From assembly GCF_012222825.1 (NCBI RefSeq), contig NZ_CP038017.1:434001-498000 (forward strand): a stretch of DNA of 64,000 bases, written 5' to 3'. Shown here piece after piece: positions 53,395-62,772 of the stretch. The DNA is from Allofrancisella frigidaquae. Its GTDB lineage: Bacteria > Pseudomonadota > Gammaproteobacteria > Francisellales > Francisellaceae. The stretch's first letter is position 1. Each line of letters begins with the position of its first letter. The notes beneath the pieces are model-generated. The model did not search any database. It had not been told where the DNA came from and was given only the letters and a program-made list of their open reading frames with translations. A program made the translations under genes and the position numbers.

Positions 53395-53607
53395 ATGAAA
53401 AATAAATTTAAAAAATTAAGAAATAAACGAATCATTTCTTTTATAGTTTCTGTCGTATTAATTTTAATACTACTTTTTATCCCTAATCTTGAAAGTAAAT
53501 CCGTTGATCAAGCTAAACATGCTGTTGATAAAGCAGTTAATGACGTTTCTAAAAAGCTCAATGATGTTGCACAAGAGAGTAATAATAAGCTTCAACCTGA
53601 TAAGTAA
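53395..53607 (+). CDS. 70-residue membrane-anchored small protein
   Basis: One N-terminal transmembrane helix (about 15-30, SFIVSVVLILILLFIPNL) after a basic start, followed by a charged amphipathic tail (KSVDQAKHAVDKAVNDVSKKLNDVAQESNN), which resembles a short coiled coil. Not a known family to me. The upstream region contains an inverted repeat (CTAAAACCT at 53318-53326 with AGGTTTTAG at 53379-53387) spanning the gap from the previous gene, so translation may be affected by secondary structure. Confidence 0.62.
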   Translation: MKNKFKKLRNKRIISFIVSVVLILILLFIPNLESKSVDQAKHAVDKAVNDVSKKLNDVAQESNNKLQPDK

Positions 53608-53625
53608 GCTTTTTATTTAGTATGT

Positions 53626-54882
53626 TTATATTTTTATGAAGATAGTAGGGTTAATTTTGAGTTTTGTAACCACTTGATATAATAGATGTATATTCCAATA
53701 TGTCATAGATAAACTAGAAGCTACTGCTAGGCCGTATACCCCCCAGATTTCTGTAAATATAATTCCTAAAACTATATTTATAAGTAAAGCGATATAAAAA
53801 GCTATACAAGTCTTTTTCTCATATCCTGCCATATTTAGAATAGTTGCGACACAACCGGATAATATATTTATAATTTGTCCAACCATCAAGATAGAGAAGA
53901 TATAATAAGAAACAGTGTATTGCTCTCCATATAATAATGTAATAGGATAACCACACACTAAAAGCCCTGCGATAGCAAAAATTGATAAAAAGAAAATAAT
54001 TTTTGTGTAAGATGTCACACGTTTTTGAAACTCTATAAGAGAACAGTTTTTATAGTCATCAGCAATTTGTGAGAGGACATTTGAGTTTACAGCGTTTAGC
54101 ACAAAACTTACCAAAGCACTTAACTGTAATGCCACACCAAACAAAGCTATACTTTTGGTATCTGATATTCCTTTTAATATCAAAATATCTATTTGAGATA
54201 GAAGTAAAAGTCCCCACTGCATAAGTGCAAACGATAAGTTACTGCCACTAGGCTTAGAACTTTTAAAGGAGTATTTTTTAAGCTGGCTTAGCCATATTAG
54301 AGTTATGTATATAAGCATAATAGCAGCCATACTAGCGACTAAAGTTATAGTACTGTTTAAATACCAAACAATAAAAAAAACAGTTATAAACAACATAATA
54401 ACACGCAAACCAAGCTGTAGTAGGTTTGCTAAAACTACAATCCTCTTTGCAACAAAAAAAGATTGTAAAATATTAGCTACAAAAAATGGGATTGCAAAAA
54501 AAAGTGCAAATATCTCAATATAGTTAACCGAACCTCTAAAGTAACTATAAAAAAATATTAGTAAAAGAGTAGCAAAGATAATTGATATACCTCTTTTAAA
54601 ATACCAGTTTTGTACTAGAAAGGTTTCTTTATCTCTTTGATAGTCAAATAGATTAGATTTACCCCACGTACGTGCTAGTATTCCACCAGCTCCCATAGTT
54701 GCTATTACAGCTAAAATTGTTGCGACTGTTACACCAAATATGTAGTAACCATATTCGTTAATATCAAGATGCCTAGCTAAAAGTATAGCAGTAATAAAAG
54801 CACAACCTTGACCAAGTGCTTGAACAAACATAGTCAACAAAGATTTTGACAGTATATGATTAGAAAAAATTCGTTTTAGCAA
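53626..54882 (-). CDS. oligosaccharide/polysaccharide flippase (Wzx/MVF-type)
   Basis: A 418-residue membrane protein with 12 or so helices and the polysaccharide-synthesis (RfbX/Wzx) pattern: N-terminal LLTMFVQALGQGCAFITAILLARHLDINEYGYYIFGVTVATILAVIATMGAGG, then repeated hydrophobic pairs. It probably moves lipid-linked sugars across the inner membrane. The start is TTG at 54882; the ATG at codon 18 is the alternative. No glycan cluster surrounds it, so it may serve a surface polysaccharide encoded elsewhere. Convergent with the 70-residue protein gene. Confidence 0.82.
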   Translation of the reverse strand: MLKRIFSNHILSKSLLTMFVQALGQGCAFITAILLARHLDINEYGYYIFGVTVATILAVIATMGAGGILARTWGKSNLFDYQRDKETFLVQNWYFKRGISIIFATLLLIFFYSYFRGSVNYIEIFALFFAIPFFVANILQSFFVAKRIVVLANLLQLGLRVIMLFITVFFIVWYLNSTITLVASMAAIMLIYITLIWLSQLKKYSFKSSKPSGSNLSFALMQWGLLLLSQIDILILKGISDTKSIALFGVALQLSALVSFVLNAVNSNVLSQIADDYKNCSLIEFQKRVTSYTKIIFFLSIFAIAGLLVCGYPITLLYGEQYTVSYYIFSILMVGQIINILSGCVATILNMAGYEKKTCIAFYIALLINIVLGIIFTEIWGVYGLAVASSLSMTYWNIHLLYQVVTKLKINPTIFIKI

Positions 54883-55089
54883 GGATATATCTAAGTTTCA
54901 ATTGGTTTAGTAAAGATTTTAACAGTAATATTTAAATAATATAAGTGAGAAAATAGTAATTGTGGTAGTTGCGTAAAAATGCAATTAATAAAAATTATAA
55001 ATTAACATATTTTTTTATTGAAATAACTTTACTTTATTTTTTATTTATATTATTATTTATTGTGTATTAAATTAATTGTATGAATTTTT

Positions 55090-55566
55090 ATGTTGGTGTA
55101 TAATAAAATATTAAGTATGGTCGTTTTATCCAGTGTAGTTATACTAGCTGGTTGCACAAATCCTAGTGATAACAATGATGCTTTATTACAGAACTCTCTT
55201 TTAAAGTCAGCAGCAGGGCAGGTCTATCAATTTGTGAGTATAAGTAATACAGCTATTCCTGGATTTGAGAACAGCAGTAGTGGAAGTCCTTATACACAAG
55301 TTACTGTAACTTACTCAGGTGGTGCTGAAGCAGCACGTGCTGCTAAATGTTCCCTACTTGCTGCTGATTTGAGCACAATAACTTCAGGTCTCACTGCTAC
55401 AACAGTTTCATTTGATACTGGTGGTGATTCTGCATTGGGGGGATTAGATTGTGGCGCCGCTAATCAAGGTAATTATTCAGCAGATATTACAATATCATTT
55501 ATAGCTGGTGGAGTTAGCTACACAGCAACTACTACACTCGAAGCTAAAGTTGGTCCACCAGCGTAA
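55090..55566 (+). CDS. predicted lipoprotein with serine/glycine/threonine-rich beta-domain
   Basis: A 158-residue lipoprotein: signal sequence to lipobox VILAGC (cysteine 22), then a mature domain with strong alternation of T, S, G and hydrophobics (for example VTVTYSGGAEAARAAKCS... and AKVGPPA at the end), suggesting beta-strands. Two further cysteines could form a disulfide. Codon use is richer in G+C than neighbours. The N-terminal start is ATG 55090. The function is unknown and the protein may be surface-exposed. The preceding 200 bp are A/T-rich without a clear promoter. Confidence 0.7.
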   Translation: MLVYNKILSMVVLSSVVILAGCTNPSDNNDALLQNSLLKSAAGQVYQFVSISNTAIPGFENSSSGSPYTQVTVTYSGGAEAARAAKCSLLAADLSTITSGLTATTVSFDTGGDSALGGLDCGAANQGNYSADITISFIAGGVSYTATTTLEAKVGPPA

Positions 55567-55669
55567 ACGCAAATTTTTTGGCTTTTATCTGATATTTAAG
55601 AGATCGATTTGTCGAGCACGAAGATGACAGCTTTATTAACCATAGAATACCCGTCTGGCAGGTATGACT

Positions 55670-56557
55670 TTAGTTTTTATAAGCATCTAGAGCTAAAGCA
55701 AGAGAGCCTTTAACACCAGTATTATCTCCAAACGATGCTGGTACAATAAACTCAGACATATTTTTTAAGGCAGGGTAGTCAAGGTAGTTATTTAGATATC
55801 TAACAACATTTTCACGTATCATATCAAACAATATAGTCTTATGCATTACGCCACCACCTAGGATAACCTTCTCAGGAGAGAATGCATAAATATAGTTTAC
55901 AATAGCTTTTGCTAAGTATTCAGCTTCAAATATCCAAGCTTCATGATCATCTGGTATTACCCCAGCTGAGGTGACATTATACCTTTGTTTTAGTGCTGTC
56001 CCAGATGCTAGACCTTCTAGGCAATTACCATGAAAGGGACAAGAACCTTTAAAATTATCTTTAGGGTTTTGAGATATAAATATATGACCAATTTCAGGGT
56101 GCATTGCACCTTGTACAAGCTTTTTATTACAAATGATACCACCACCAATGCCAGTACCAATTGTTAGATATAGAAGGTTGTTGACATCCTTACCAGCTCC
56201 CCAAAGTTGCTCACAAATTGCTGCCGCATTAACATCTGTGTTAAATCCAATAGAGCCACTGTAGTTAGATTTAATTGAACTAAGGATATCAAAATTTTTC
56301 CATGATGTTTTTGGTGTGTTTGTTATATAACCATAAGTTTTTGACTTAGTGTTAATATCAATTGGACCAAAGCATGCTAGCCCTACAGCTTTTATGTTAT
56401 ATTTAGTTTGGTAACTTCTAAAAACTTCCAAAACCTCAGCCATGGTCTGCTCAGGAGTTGTAGTATTGGTGCGGTGACGTTCTATAACATTACCTTGTAT
56501 ATCACCTACAGTGGTAAAAAACTTAGTGCCACCAGCTTCAATCCCTAATAAATACAT
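55670..56557 (-). CDS. ROK-family fructokinase
   Basis: A 295-residue ROK kinase. Phosphate loop GIEAGGTKFF (5-14), sugar-binding NTDVNAAA, zinc-type C-x-H-x-x-C-x-x-C-like region SCPFHGNCLEGLASGTAL, catalytic D in the NTDVNA stretch, and second ATP loop LGGGVM. The GYITNTPKTSW motif and the CPFHGxCLEGLASG zinc motif are typical of ScrK/YdhR-type fructokinases (and some mannokinases). It probably phosphorylates fructose from glucose/sucrose metabolism. Divergent from the lipoprotein, and it precedes the aminotransferase gene on the same strand by 83 bp. Confidence 0.87.
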   Translation of the reverse strand: MYLLGIEAGGTKFFTTVGDIQGNVIERHRTNTTTPEQTMAEVLEVFRSYQTKYNIKAVGLACFGPIDINTKSKTYGYITNTPKTSWKNFDILSSIKSNYSGSIGFNTDVNAAAICEQLWGAGKDVNNLLYLTIGTGIGGGIICNKKLVQGAMHPEIGHIFISQNPKDNFKGSCPFHGNCLEGLASGTALKQRYNVTSAGVIPDDHEAWIFEAEYLAKAIVNYIYAFSPEKVILGGGVMHKTILFDMIRENVVRYLNNYLDYPALKNMSEFIVPASFGDNTGVKGSLALALDAYKN

Positions 56558-56640
56558 ACAACGACTCGCTTTTTTAGAAAAATTTATGCTAATAATTTTA
56601 ACACTCTTTAGAGTTTAGTTTTTGTAAAAGGTTTATCCTT

Positions 56641-57837
56641 TTAGATTTTTCTACTGTTATAAGCTTTAATACCTTTTTCTAGAAGTTCTAAAGCTCTTTT
56701 TAGTGCTTTTTCTTCAAGAATATATGCTATTCTGATTTCATCTTTACCAAGACCTTTAGTGGCATAAAAATCAGCAGCTGGAGAAAACATAACTGTTTCT
56801 TTGTTATCTTCAAAATCAGTTAACATCCATAGAGCAAATTTTTCAGTATCATCAATAGGAAGTTTTGCAATCACATAAAAAGCGCCTGTAGGCTTTTCAC
56901 AGATTACTTCTTCCATTTTTGACAAAGCGGTATATGTTATATCTCTTCTTTTCATATACTCTTGATTTACTTCTTTTAGATACTGCTCATCCACTTCATA
57001 AAGAGCAGCTGCACCAATTTGTTCTAAAGTTGCTACGCATAATCTGGATTGACATAGTTTGATGGTTTGTTTTATAAACTCTTTATTTTTGGAGCAAATT
57101 GAGCCAATTCTAGCGCCACAAGCACTATAGCGTTTAGATACCGAATCAACTATTATTACTCTATCTTCAACACCTTTGATATTGCCAAATGAAGTACAAG
57201 TTAAACCATCGTAAGTAAATTCACGATATACTTCGTCACTTATTATAAATAAGTCTTTTTCTTTAGCAACTTCAGCAAGTAGCTCTAATTCTTCCTTGGA
57301 GTATACAACGCCTGTAGGGTTACCTGGATTAGATAACATAATAGCTTTTGTTTTGCTAGTTACACAAGCTAAAATCTCTTCTTTATTGGGTAGATGAAAA
57401 CCTTCTTCGGCTTTGGTGGTAATAGGCTTTATAACTACATCAACAGCCATAGTAAAACCATTATAGTTTGTATAAAATGGTTCTGGTACTAGTATTTCAT
57501 CACCAGCATTACAAGTAGCAATAGCTGCAAAGATAAGAGCTTCAGATCCACCATTAGTTATCAAGATTTCATCTTCAGCGAAGTCTATATCAAACCTTTT
57601 ATAGTATTTTGAAATTGCTTTTATCAAACTCGGCTCACCTGTTGATACTGAATATGCTATAGTTTCTTGGTTAAAGTTTCTAATTGCATCCATAAACTCA
57701 TTAGGAGTTTTTATATCAGGTTGACCAATATTTAGATGGTAAACTTTTTTCCCAGCTTTCTCTGCTTGTTGAGCATACGGCACTAATTTACGCACAGGAG
57801 AAGCTTGCATAGCTTGAACTCTTCTTGATAATTGCAT
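56641..57837 (-). CDS. PLP-dependent aspartate-type aminotransferase
   Basis: A 398-residue fold-type I aminotransferase. Markers: YHLNIGQPDIKTP, the GGSEALIFA turn, NPGNPTG, ISDEVYREFTYDG, the PLP lysine in DSVSKRYSACGARIG, and EIRIAY-type C-terminal segment. It belongs to the AspC/AAT Igamma class, whose members act on aspartate, prephenate or aromatic amino acids; specificity cannot be assigned. Start ATG at 57837 follows AAAGGA. Divergent from the CDF gene. Confidence 0.87.
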   Translation of the reverse strand: MQLSRRVQAMQASPVRKLVPYAQQAEKAGKKVYHLNIGQPDIKTPNEFMDAIRNFNQETIAYSVSTGEPSLIKAISKYYKRFDIDFAEDEILITNGGSEALIFAAIATCNAGDEILVPEPFYTNYNGFTMAVDVVIKPITTKAEEGFHLPNKEEILACVTSKTKAIMLSNPGNPTGVVYSKEELELLAEVAKEKDLFIISDEVYREFTYDGLTCTSFGNIKGVEDRVIIVDSVSKRYSACGARIGSICSKNKEFIKQTIKLCQSRLCVATLEQIGAAALYEVDEQYLKEVNQEYMKRRDITYTALSKMEEVICEKPTGAFYVIAKLPIDDTEKFALWMLTDFEDNKETVMFSPAADFYATKGLGKDEIRIAYILEEKALKRALELLEKGIKAYNSRKI

Positions 57838-58053
57838 TTTAAAATTCCTTTCAATTTTGTATCATACATATTTATTGGTCGGGGAAATTATAATATATTT
57901 TTTATAAGTAAAAAATACTTAATTTACTGGAAGGTAAGTGATTTAAATACTTGTAATCTTCTGTGAAAAAGTGTATAAAATAAATAATTAAACAAATTTT
58001 ATTTATAGTATCCTTAGTTTATACATTTATAAATCAACCAATTTTTTAACATA

Positions 58054-58944
58054 ATGATTTTTGATAAACAATTAGAGAAAAAAACCTTAGAAACCAATTT
58101 TATTATAGCGATTGGCTACGCTTTTTTTAGTATAATAATAGTCTATTTTGCACAATCATTAACGGTTTTATTAGATACAAGCTACTCAGTTATTTCTATT
58201 TTGATTTATGCTATTTCGATATATGTTTTAAGAAAACTTAATCAACCGGCAAATAAACGTTATAACTATGGGTATTATCGTTTAGAGCCAGTATTTATAA
58301 TTCTAGAATCTTGGTTTGTGCTATTAGTGGCACTTAGTGTGATTTTGATGGCTATATTTAATATGTTTACTCACACGATTAAACCAAACTATGGTGTAGC
58401 ACTGTTGTCAGAAATGGTAGGTACAGCGTTATGCGTTTATATGTTTTTCTTTGTTAATAAAAGAGCTAACCAAACAGGGTCAAAGATTTTACTTACTGAT
58501 GCCCAAATGTGGAAAGCTGATGCTTTATTAGGCTTGGGAGTTATCTTTAATATAACGATAGGGTTTGTTTTAGAAAAATCAGGATTTGATAAATTAGCAG
58601 TTTACGTTGATCCAATAGTAGCAATTTTGATCGGGTTTTATATTGTGATTAATCCTATTAGGCTTATCAAAGAAGCATACCAACATTTATTAGATGCTGC
58701 ACCTTCTTCTGAGCTTAGGAAACAGATTTTTAAAGTAGCAAGGGTAGTAGCAAGTGAAGGTTATAATTTACCAATAAATAATATTAAAATAACACAGTCA
58801 GGACGTTTTATATTTGTTGATTTATATTTAGATTTACCTAAGATTGTTGATACTCAAAAAATACTGCAATTTAAAACTAGATTACAGCGTGAATATGAAA
58901 GAGCATTGCCACAGAATAAACTAAAGATTTCTATAAGCCTTTAG
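58054..58944 (+). CDS. cation diffusion facilitator (CDF) family transporter
   Basis: A 296-residue membrane protein with about six helices and a cytoplasmic C-terminal domain. The CDF-type pattern is IYAISIYVLRKLNQPANKRYNYGYYRLEP (loop TM2-3) and VDPIVAILIGFYIVINPIRLIKEAYQHLLDAAP. The classical tetrahedral metal site (D-D-H-D) reads here D41, S45, M152 and D156 by alignment to the YiiP order, so zinc-type binding is altered. This suggests a different cation or a transport-inactive member. Divergent from the aminotransferase. Confidence 0.85.
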   Translation: MIFDKQLEKKTLETNFIIAIGYAFFSIIIVYFAQSLTVLLDTSYSVISILIYAISIYVLRKLNQPANKRYNYGYYRLEPVFIILESWFVLLVALSVILMAIFNMFTHTIKPNYGVALLSEMVGTALCVYMFFFVNKRANQTGSKILLTDAQMWKADALLGLGVIFNITIGFVLEKSGFDKLAVYVDPIVAILIGFYIVINPIRLIKEAYQHLLDAAPSSELRKQIFKVARVVASEGYNLPINNIKITQSGRFIFVDLYLDLPKIVDTQKILQFKTRLQREYERALPQNKLKISISL

Positions 58945-59148
58945 TTTACGAAGTTAATATAACCTAAATTATATGACTTTAATGGTATTAAACTGTGCTT
59001 TTTAGAATATTTTTGTCTTGTTATCACTCGTCTAATTCCAGCTAATAGCAGTCTCTTTATTATAGTAATTTTATAGATGTGACTGTATTGTATAAATCTA
59101 CAAGAACAGATATATTTATCTAGGTTAGAACTAATTTAATTAATTTTT

Positions 59149-60798
59149 ATGTTATTACATTTATCAATAAAAAATTTTGCGATTATAAAGTCTACTGATA
59201 TTGATTTTAGAAAAGGTATGACTGTGCTCACAGGTGAAACAGGCGCTGGTAAATCAATCCTACTTGATGCACTTAGTTTTGTATTAGGAGCAAGGTTAGA
59301 AAAGAATTTTTTACAGGATAATGAAATCACAGAAGTCTCTGCTACTTTCTGCATCAAGGAGAACCAAAAAGTAAAAAAAATGTTTGAAGAGCTGTTTATT
59401 GAAAATGAAAATGATGAGTGTACATTTCGCAGAGTGGTCAATAAATCTAAGCAAAGCCGACTTTTTATCAATGGTAGTGTTGCAAAAGCTAGTGATGTAA
59501 AAAAAATATCAGATAAACTGATAAATATATATAGCCAAAATTCTCATCAGGATTTACTTGATCCAAAGTCCCAATTAAGTTTACTAGATAGTTTTGCTAA
59601 TAATGATGAGCTTGTTGGTAAAGTTTCAAAAGCTTATTATAACCTACAAAAAACTGATTTACAGATTAGAGAGTTAAAAGAGGTTGTAAATAGCCAAAAT
59701 AGCCAAAGAGAATTATTAGAATATAAGCTTAGAGAACTTATTTCTTTAGAGTTAGCGGAAAATGAGTTTGAAGAACTGTCACAACGCCAAAAGAACTTAT
59801 CTAATGTAGATCAAATAAACTATAGTTTAAGCTATATCACTAGTGCTTTGTATGATAATGACCAAAATATTATAGCAATGTTAGCGGAGCTTGAAAAAGA
59901 GGTTGGTAAACTAGAAAGTGAAGGTTTTTCAAACTTACAAGAGCTAATATCACAAACAAAAGTATACGCTCAAGAAAGTTATGAGGAAGCACAAAATAAA
60001 CTAGAATCTTTAGAACAAAACCCTGAAGAGTTAGCTAAAGTAGAGCAAAGAATGAGTGAAATCTATGATCTTGCACGTAAGCACAAGGTAGAACCTAGTT
60101 ATCTATATGAGTATATTGTAGAATTACAAACAGAATTAGATAACTTTTCACAAGAAAACAGCAAACTAGAATCACTAATCATAGAAAGGCAAAAACTCGA
60201 GGAAGTATATAACGAGTGTGCAAAAAACCTAACTCAAGCTCGCCATAGAGCAGCCAAAATTTTCTCAATACAAGTCGAGAAAAATATTCGTTCTTTGAAT
60301 ATCCCTAAAGGTAGTTTTGTAGTTGAATTATCCTCTAGTGAAAATAAAACTTCAAAGGGACTAGATACATGTGAGTTTAAAATAAATTTTAACCTTGGTG
60401 AGCAACTTGCTGCTGTCAAAAAAGTAGCTTCAGGTGGTGAATTAAGCCGTATTGGACTATCAATACAAGCAGTATCGGCTGCAAAAAGATCATATCCAAC
60501 TTTAGTGTTTGATGAGGTTGACGTTGGTATTTCAGGAGCTACAGCTGAAATAGTCGGCAGACTTCTTAAAAAATTATCAGAAAAATTACAGGTTTTGTGT
60601 ATAACGCATCAAGCCCAAGTAGCAGCTCAAGGTGATACGCATTTACATGTTAATAAAAAGTATCTTAAAGACGCTACAGAATCGAAAATTATAGAGCTAA
60701 CAGTAGACCAAAGAGTGCAAGAAATAGCAAAGATAGTTGGTGGTGTAGATATATCAGAAAATACTTTAAAGCATGCTAAAGAGTTATTAGGATTTTAA
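59149..60798 (+). CDS. recN: DNA repair protein RecN
   Basis: RecN is an SMC-like ATPase of double-strand-break repair. The 549-residue protein has Walker A GETGAGKS (near residue 30), a central coiled coil (about 150-360), the signature GGELSRIGLSIQAV and Walker B FDEVDVGISG with the following D/H-loop ITHQAQVAA. Lengths and order are as usual. It is located far from nadK, although the two genes are neighbours in many relatives. Its last codons overlap a remnant reading of a lipase-like gene on the other strand. Confidence 0.95.
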   Translation: MLLHLSIKNFAIIKSTDIDFRKGMTVLTGETGAGKSILLDALSFVLGARLEKNFLQDNEITEVSATFCIKENQKVKKMFEELFIENENDECTFRRVVNKSKQSRLFINGSVAKASDVKKISDKLINIYSQNSHQDLLDPKSQLSLLDSFANNDELVGKVSKAYYNLQKTDLQIRELKEVVNSQNSQRELLEYKLRELISLELAENEFEELSQRQKNLSNVDQINYSLSYITSALYDNDQNIIAMLAELEKEVGKLESEGFSNLQELISQTKVYAQESYEEAQNKLESLEQNPEELAKVEQRMSEIYDLARKHKVEPSYLYEYIVELQTELDNFSQENSKLESLIIERQKLEEVYNECAKNLTQARHRAAKIFSIQVEKNIRSLNIPKGSFVVELSSSENKTSKGLDTCEFKINFNLGEQLAAVKKVASGGELSRIGLSIQAVSAAKRSYPTLVFDEVDVGISGATAEIVGRLLKKLSEKLQVLCITHQAQVAAQGDTHLHVNKKYLKDATESKIIELTVDQRVQEIAKIVGGVDISENTLKHAKELLGF

Positions 60799-60819
60799 AA
60801 CATTTCTGAGCTTGTATAG

Positions 60820-60905
60820 ATTTTTAGTACCTAAAGCAAGAGTTAAGCCAACCTCTGACTTGGTTTCAAATAGCGCAAAGCAATTAATTGGAGCTAAACA
60901 AATTT
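60820..60905 (-). pseudogene. fragment of a second lipase-like gene, truncated by an IS
   Basis: On the minus strand this stretch translates as CLAPINCFALFETKSEVGLTL, aligning with LAPTKCFEPFGTKSEVDPSF of the intact lipase at 62762-63970 (residues 218-237); the following codons (LALGTKNLYK) also resemble FGFRFKNKYY. No start or stop belongs to it, and the element at 60907 interrupts it. DNA similarity to 63255-63320 is visible too. It is the remnant of a diverged duplicate copy. Confidence 0.75.
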
Positions 60906-60906
60906 G

Positions 60907-62244
60907 GGACTTTCCAAATAAATGTGTAAATTCTTAATTAACCTGCTAGATTATTTCTAGCGAAATATTAAGGATAGAAACAATGTCTAAGAATAAGAAG
61001 TCAGAAGATATTTACACAGCTATTGCAGATCAAATAATAGATTCAGGTGTTGATATTAATCAAATGTTTGAGAAAGATGGTTTGCTAAAGCAACTAACAA
61101 AACGATTATTAGAAAAAGCACTAGATGCAGAAATGAATAGTCATCTTGGTTATTCAAAACACCAAAGGACTAATTCATCAAATGCTAGGAATGGCTATAG
61201 TAACAAGACATTAGCTACAGACACAGGTAATTTGGAAATATCAGTTCCACGAGATAGAGATAGTGACTTTGAACCTCAAATAGTTCCCAAAAGAGTCACC
61301 AAGATAAACGGCTTAGACCAAAAAATTATATCTTTGTATGCTAAAGGTATGAGTACTACAGATATCCAACAACAGTTATTTGAGTTATATGATACAAAGA
61401 TAAGTACAAGCTTTATAAGTGATGTTACAGAAGCTATTATTGATGATGTTAAAGCATGGCAAAATAGACCTTTAGAGTCAGTTTATCCAATAGTGTTTTT
61501 TGACTGTATAGTCGTTAAAGTTAGAGAAGACAAGCATATTATTAATAAAGCTGTGTATGTGGCTCTTGGCATATCGTTAACTGGTCATAAGGATGTATTA
61601 GGTCTTTGGATCAGTCAAAATGAAGGTGCTAAATATTGGCTTAGTGTTTTTACTGAATTAAAGAATAGAGGCTTACAGGATATATTTATAGCATGTACTG
61701 ATAATTTAAAAGGCATGTCTGATGCTATACAAGCTATATACCCTGAGACAAAGCATCAGCTTTGTATCGTTCATCAAATTCGTAATAGTCTTAAGTATGT
61801 GCCATATAAAGACAAGAAAGAGGTAGCTAGAGAGTTAAAGAAAATATATGATGCTGATACCATTGCAATAGCTCAATCTGAGCTTGATAACTTTGCAAAT
61901 AAATATGATACTAAATATCCTTTAATTTCAAAGTCATGGATAAATAATTGGGATAATTTAACTGTATTCTTGCAATATCCTCCAAAAATTCGTAAAGTTA
62001 TTTACACTACTAATGCGATTGAATCGCTTAATAGCCAGTTTAGGAAAGTCATTAAGAATAAAAAGCTATTTCCTAAAGATGACTCTGTTTTCAAATCTTT
62101 GTACTTGGCTATAGATTATTTGACTAAAAAATGGTCTATGCCTGTTAAATATTGGAATGAGGCTATGCCTTATTTCGCTATCGAGTTTGAGCATAGAATT
62201 CAGAGATTCATGTAAGTGAATTTACACAGTTAAGTGGAAAGGCT
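60907..62244 (+). mobile_element. complete IS256-family insertion sequence
   Basis: Terminal inverted repeats: left 60907-60933 and the inverse of 62218-62244 match at 22 of 27 positions (shared core CTTTCCA...TGTGTAAATTC). The heptamer CAAATTT directly flanks both ends (60899-60905 and 62245-62251), a likely target duplication. The intact transposase occupies 60983-62215. The insertion lies exactly at the 3' end of the lipoprotein gene, whose final codons are now IS sequence. Confidence 0.9.
60983..62215 (+). CDS. IS256-family (Mutator) transposase
   Basis: A 410-residue DDE transposase. The catalytic acids are D in VFFDCIVVK (near residue 174), D in ACTDNLKGM (near 238) and E in TTNAIESLNSQFRK (near 345), with the Mutator C/D..H segment QLCIVHQIRNSLKYV. 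Domain order and length are standard and no frame disruption is visible, so it may be active. ATG at 60983 follows AAGGATAG. Transcription is opposite to the flanking lipoprotein/lipase genes. Confidence 0.95.
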   Translation: MSKNKKSEDIYTAIADQIIDSGVDINQMFEKDGLLKQLTKRLLEKALDAEMNSHLGYSKHQRTNSSNARNGYSNKTLATDTGNLEISVPRDRDSDFEPQIVPKRVTKINGLDQKIISLYAKGMSTTDIQQQLFELYDTKISTSFISDVTEAIIDDVKAWQNRPLESVYPIVFFDCIVVKVREDKHIINKAVYVALGISLTGHKDVLGLWISQNEGAKYWLSVFTELKNRGLQDIFIACTDNLKGMSDAIQAIYPETKHQLCIVHQIRNSLKYVPYKDKKEVARELKKIYDADTIAIAQSELDNFANKYDTKYPLISKSWINNWDNLTVFLQYPPKIRKVIYTTNAIESLNSQFRKVIKNKKLFPKDDSVFKSLYLAIDYLTKKWSMPVKYWNEAMPYFAIEFEHRIQRFM

Positions 62245-62772
62245 CAAATTTTCCCAGTCTTTATAACCATTTTGATCTCTATTATTACAATATTTTTTTG
62301 CTCTTTCTAGATTGCTTTGATCTACAGTTTTCTGTTTTTGATACATATATATTTTGCTTAAAGTTACGCAATACTCTGTACTTAATTTTTTATTTTTAAA
62401 ATCCTCTAACAATTCATTGGTTGATGATTTATTAATATCATCAATTCTAAAATTCATAACTATAATTGGATTATCTAGAGCTTGTATTTTGAAATAATAT
62501 GTACCATATTTCACAACATCACAATAGTGACAATTACCACCCAAATCATAATGTTTTTTATATTCATACTTATAATTTAATAATTTAAATGGCTGATTAT
62601 ATTCTTTTTCAAGAAGTTGCATAACTTCTTGCTTAACTTGTTCTTGTTGCTGTTTTGTTGCTTTATCACTAAGCTTATTACCTAGCCATAATGATTTGGC
62701 ACATGATGTGAGCAACATAATACTTAACAACAAAGTTAAAATAAAAAACTTTTTTGAAATCTTAGTTATCAT
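62230..62772 (-). CDS. predicted lipoprotein, partner of the adjacent lipase-like protein
   Basis: A 180-residue protein with lipobox LLTSC (cysteine 24). The mature part is basic and aromatic, with a CHYC pair and a further cysteine pair, and resembles no family I recognise. The ATG overlaps the lipase stop by 11 bp, so the two are translationally coupled. The last four codons and the stop lie within the IS right end (62230-62244). Without the IS the frame would have ended a few codons differently (ENL-F-S-S-N-stop). A cognate immunity role towards the lipase is plausible but unproven. GAGG lies 9 bp upstream of the ATG. Confidence 0.75.
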   Translation of the reverse strand: MITKISKKFFILTLLLSIMLLTSCAKSLWLGNKLSDKATKQQQEQVKQEVMQLLEKEYNQPFKLLNYKYEYKKHYDLGGNCHYCDVVKYGTYYFKIQALDNPIIVMNFRIDDINKSSTNELLEDFKNKKLSTEYCVTLSKIYMYQKQKTVDQSNLERAKKYCNNRDQNGYKDWENLSLST

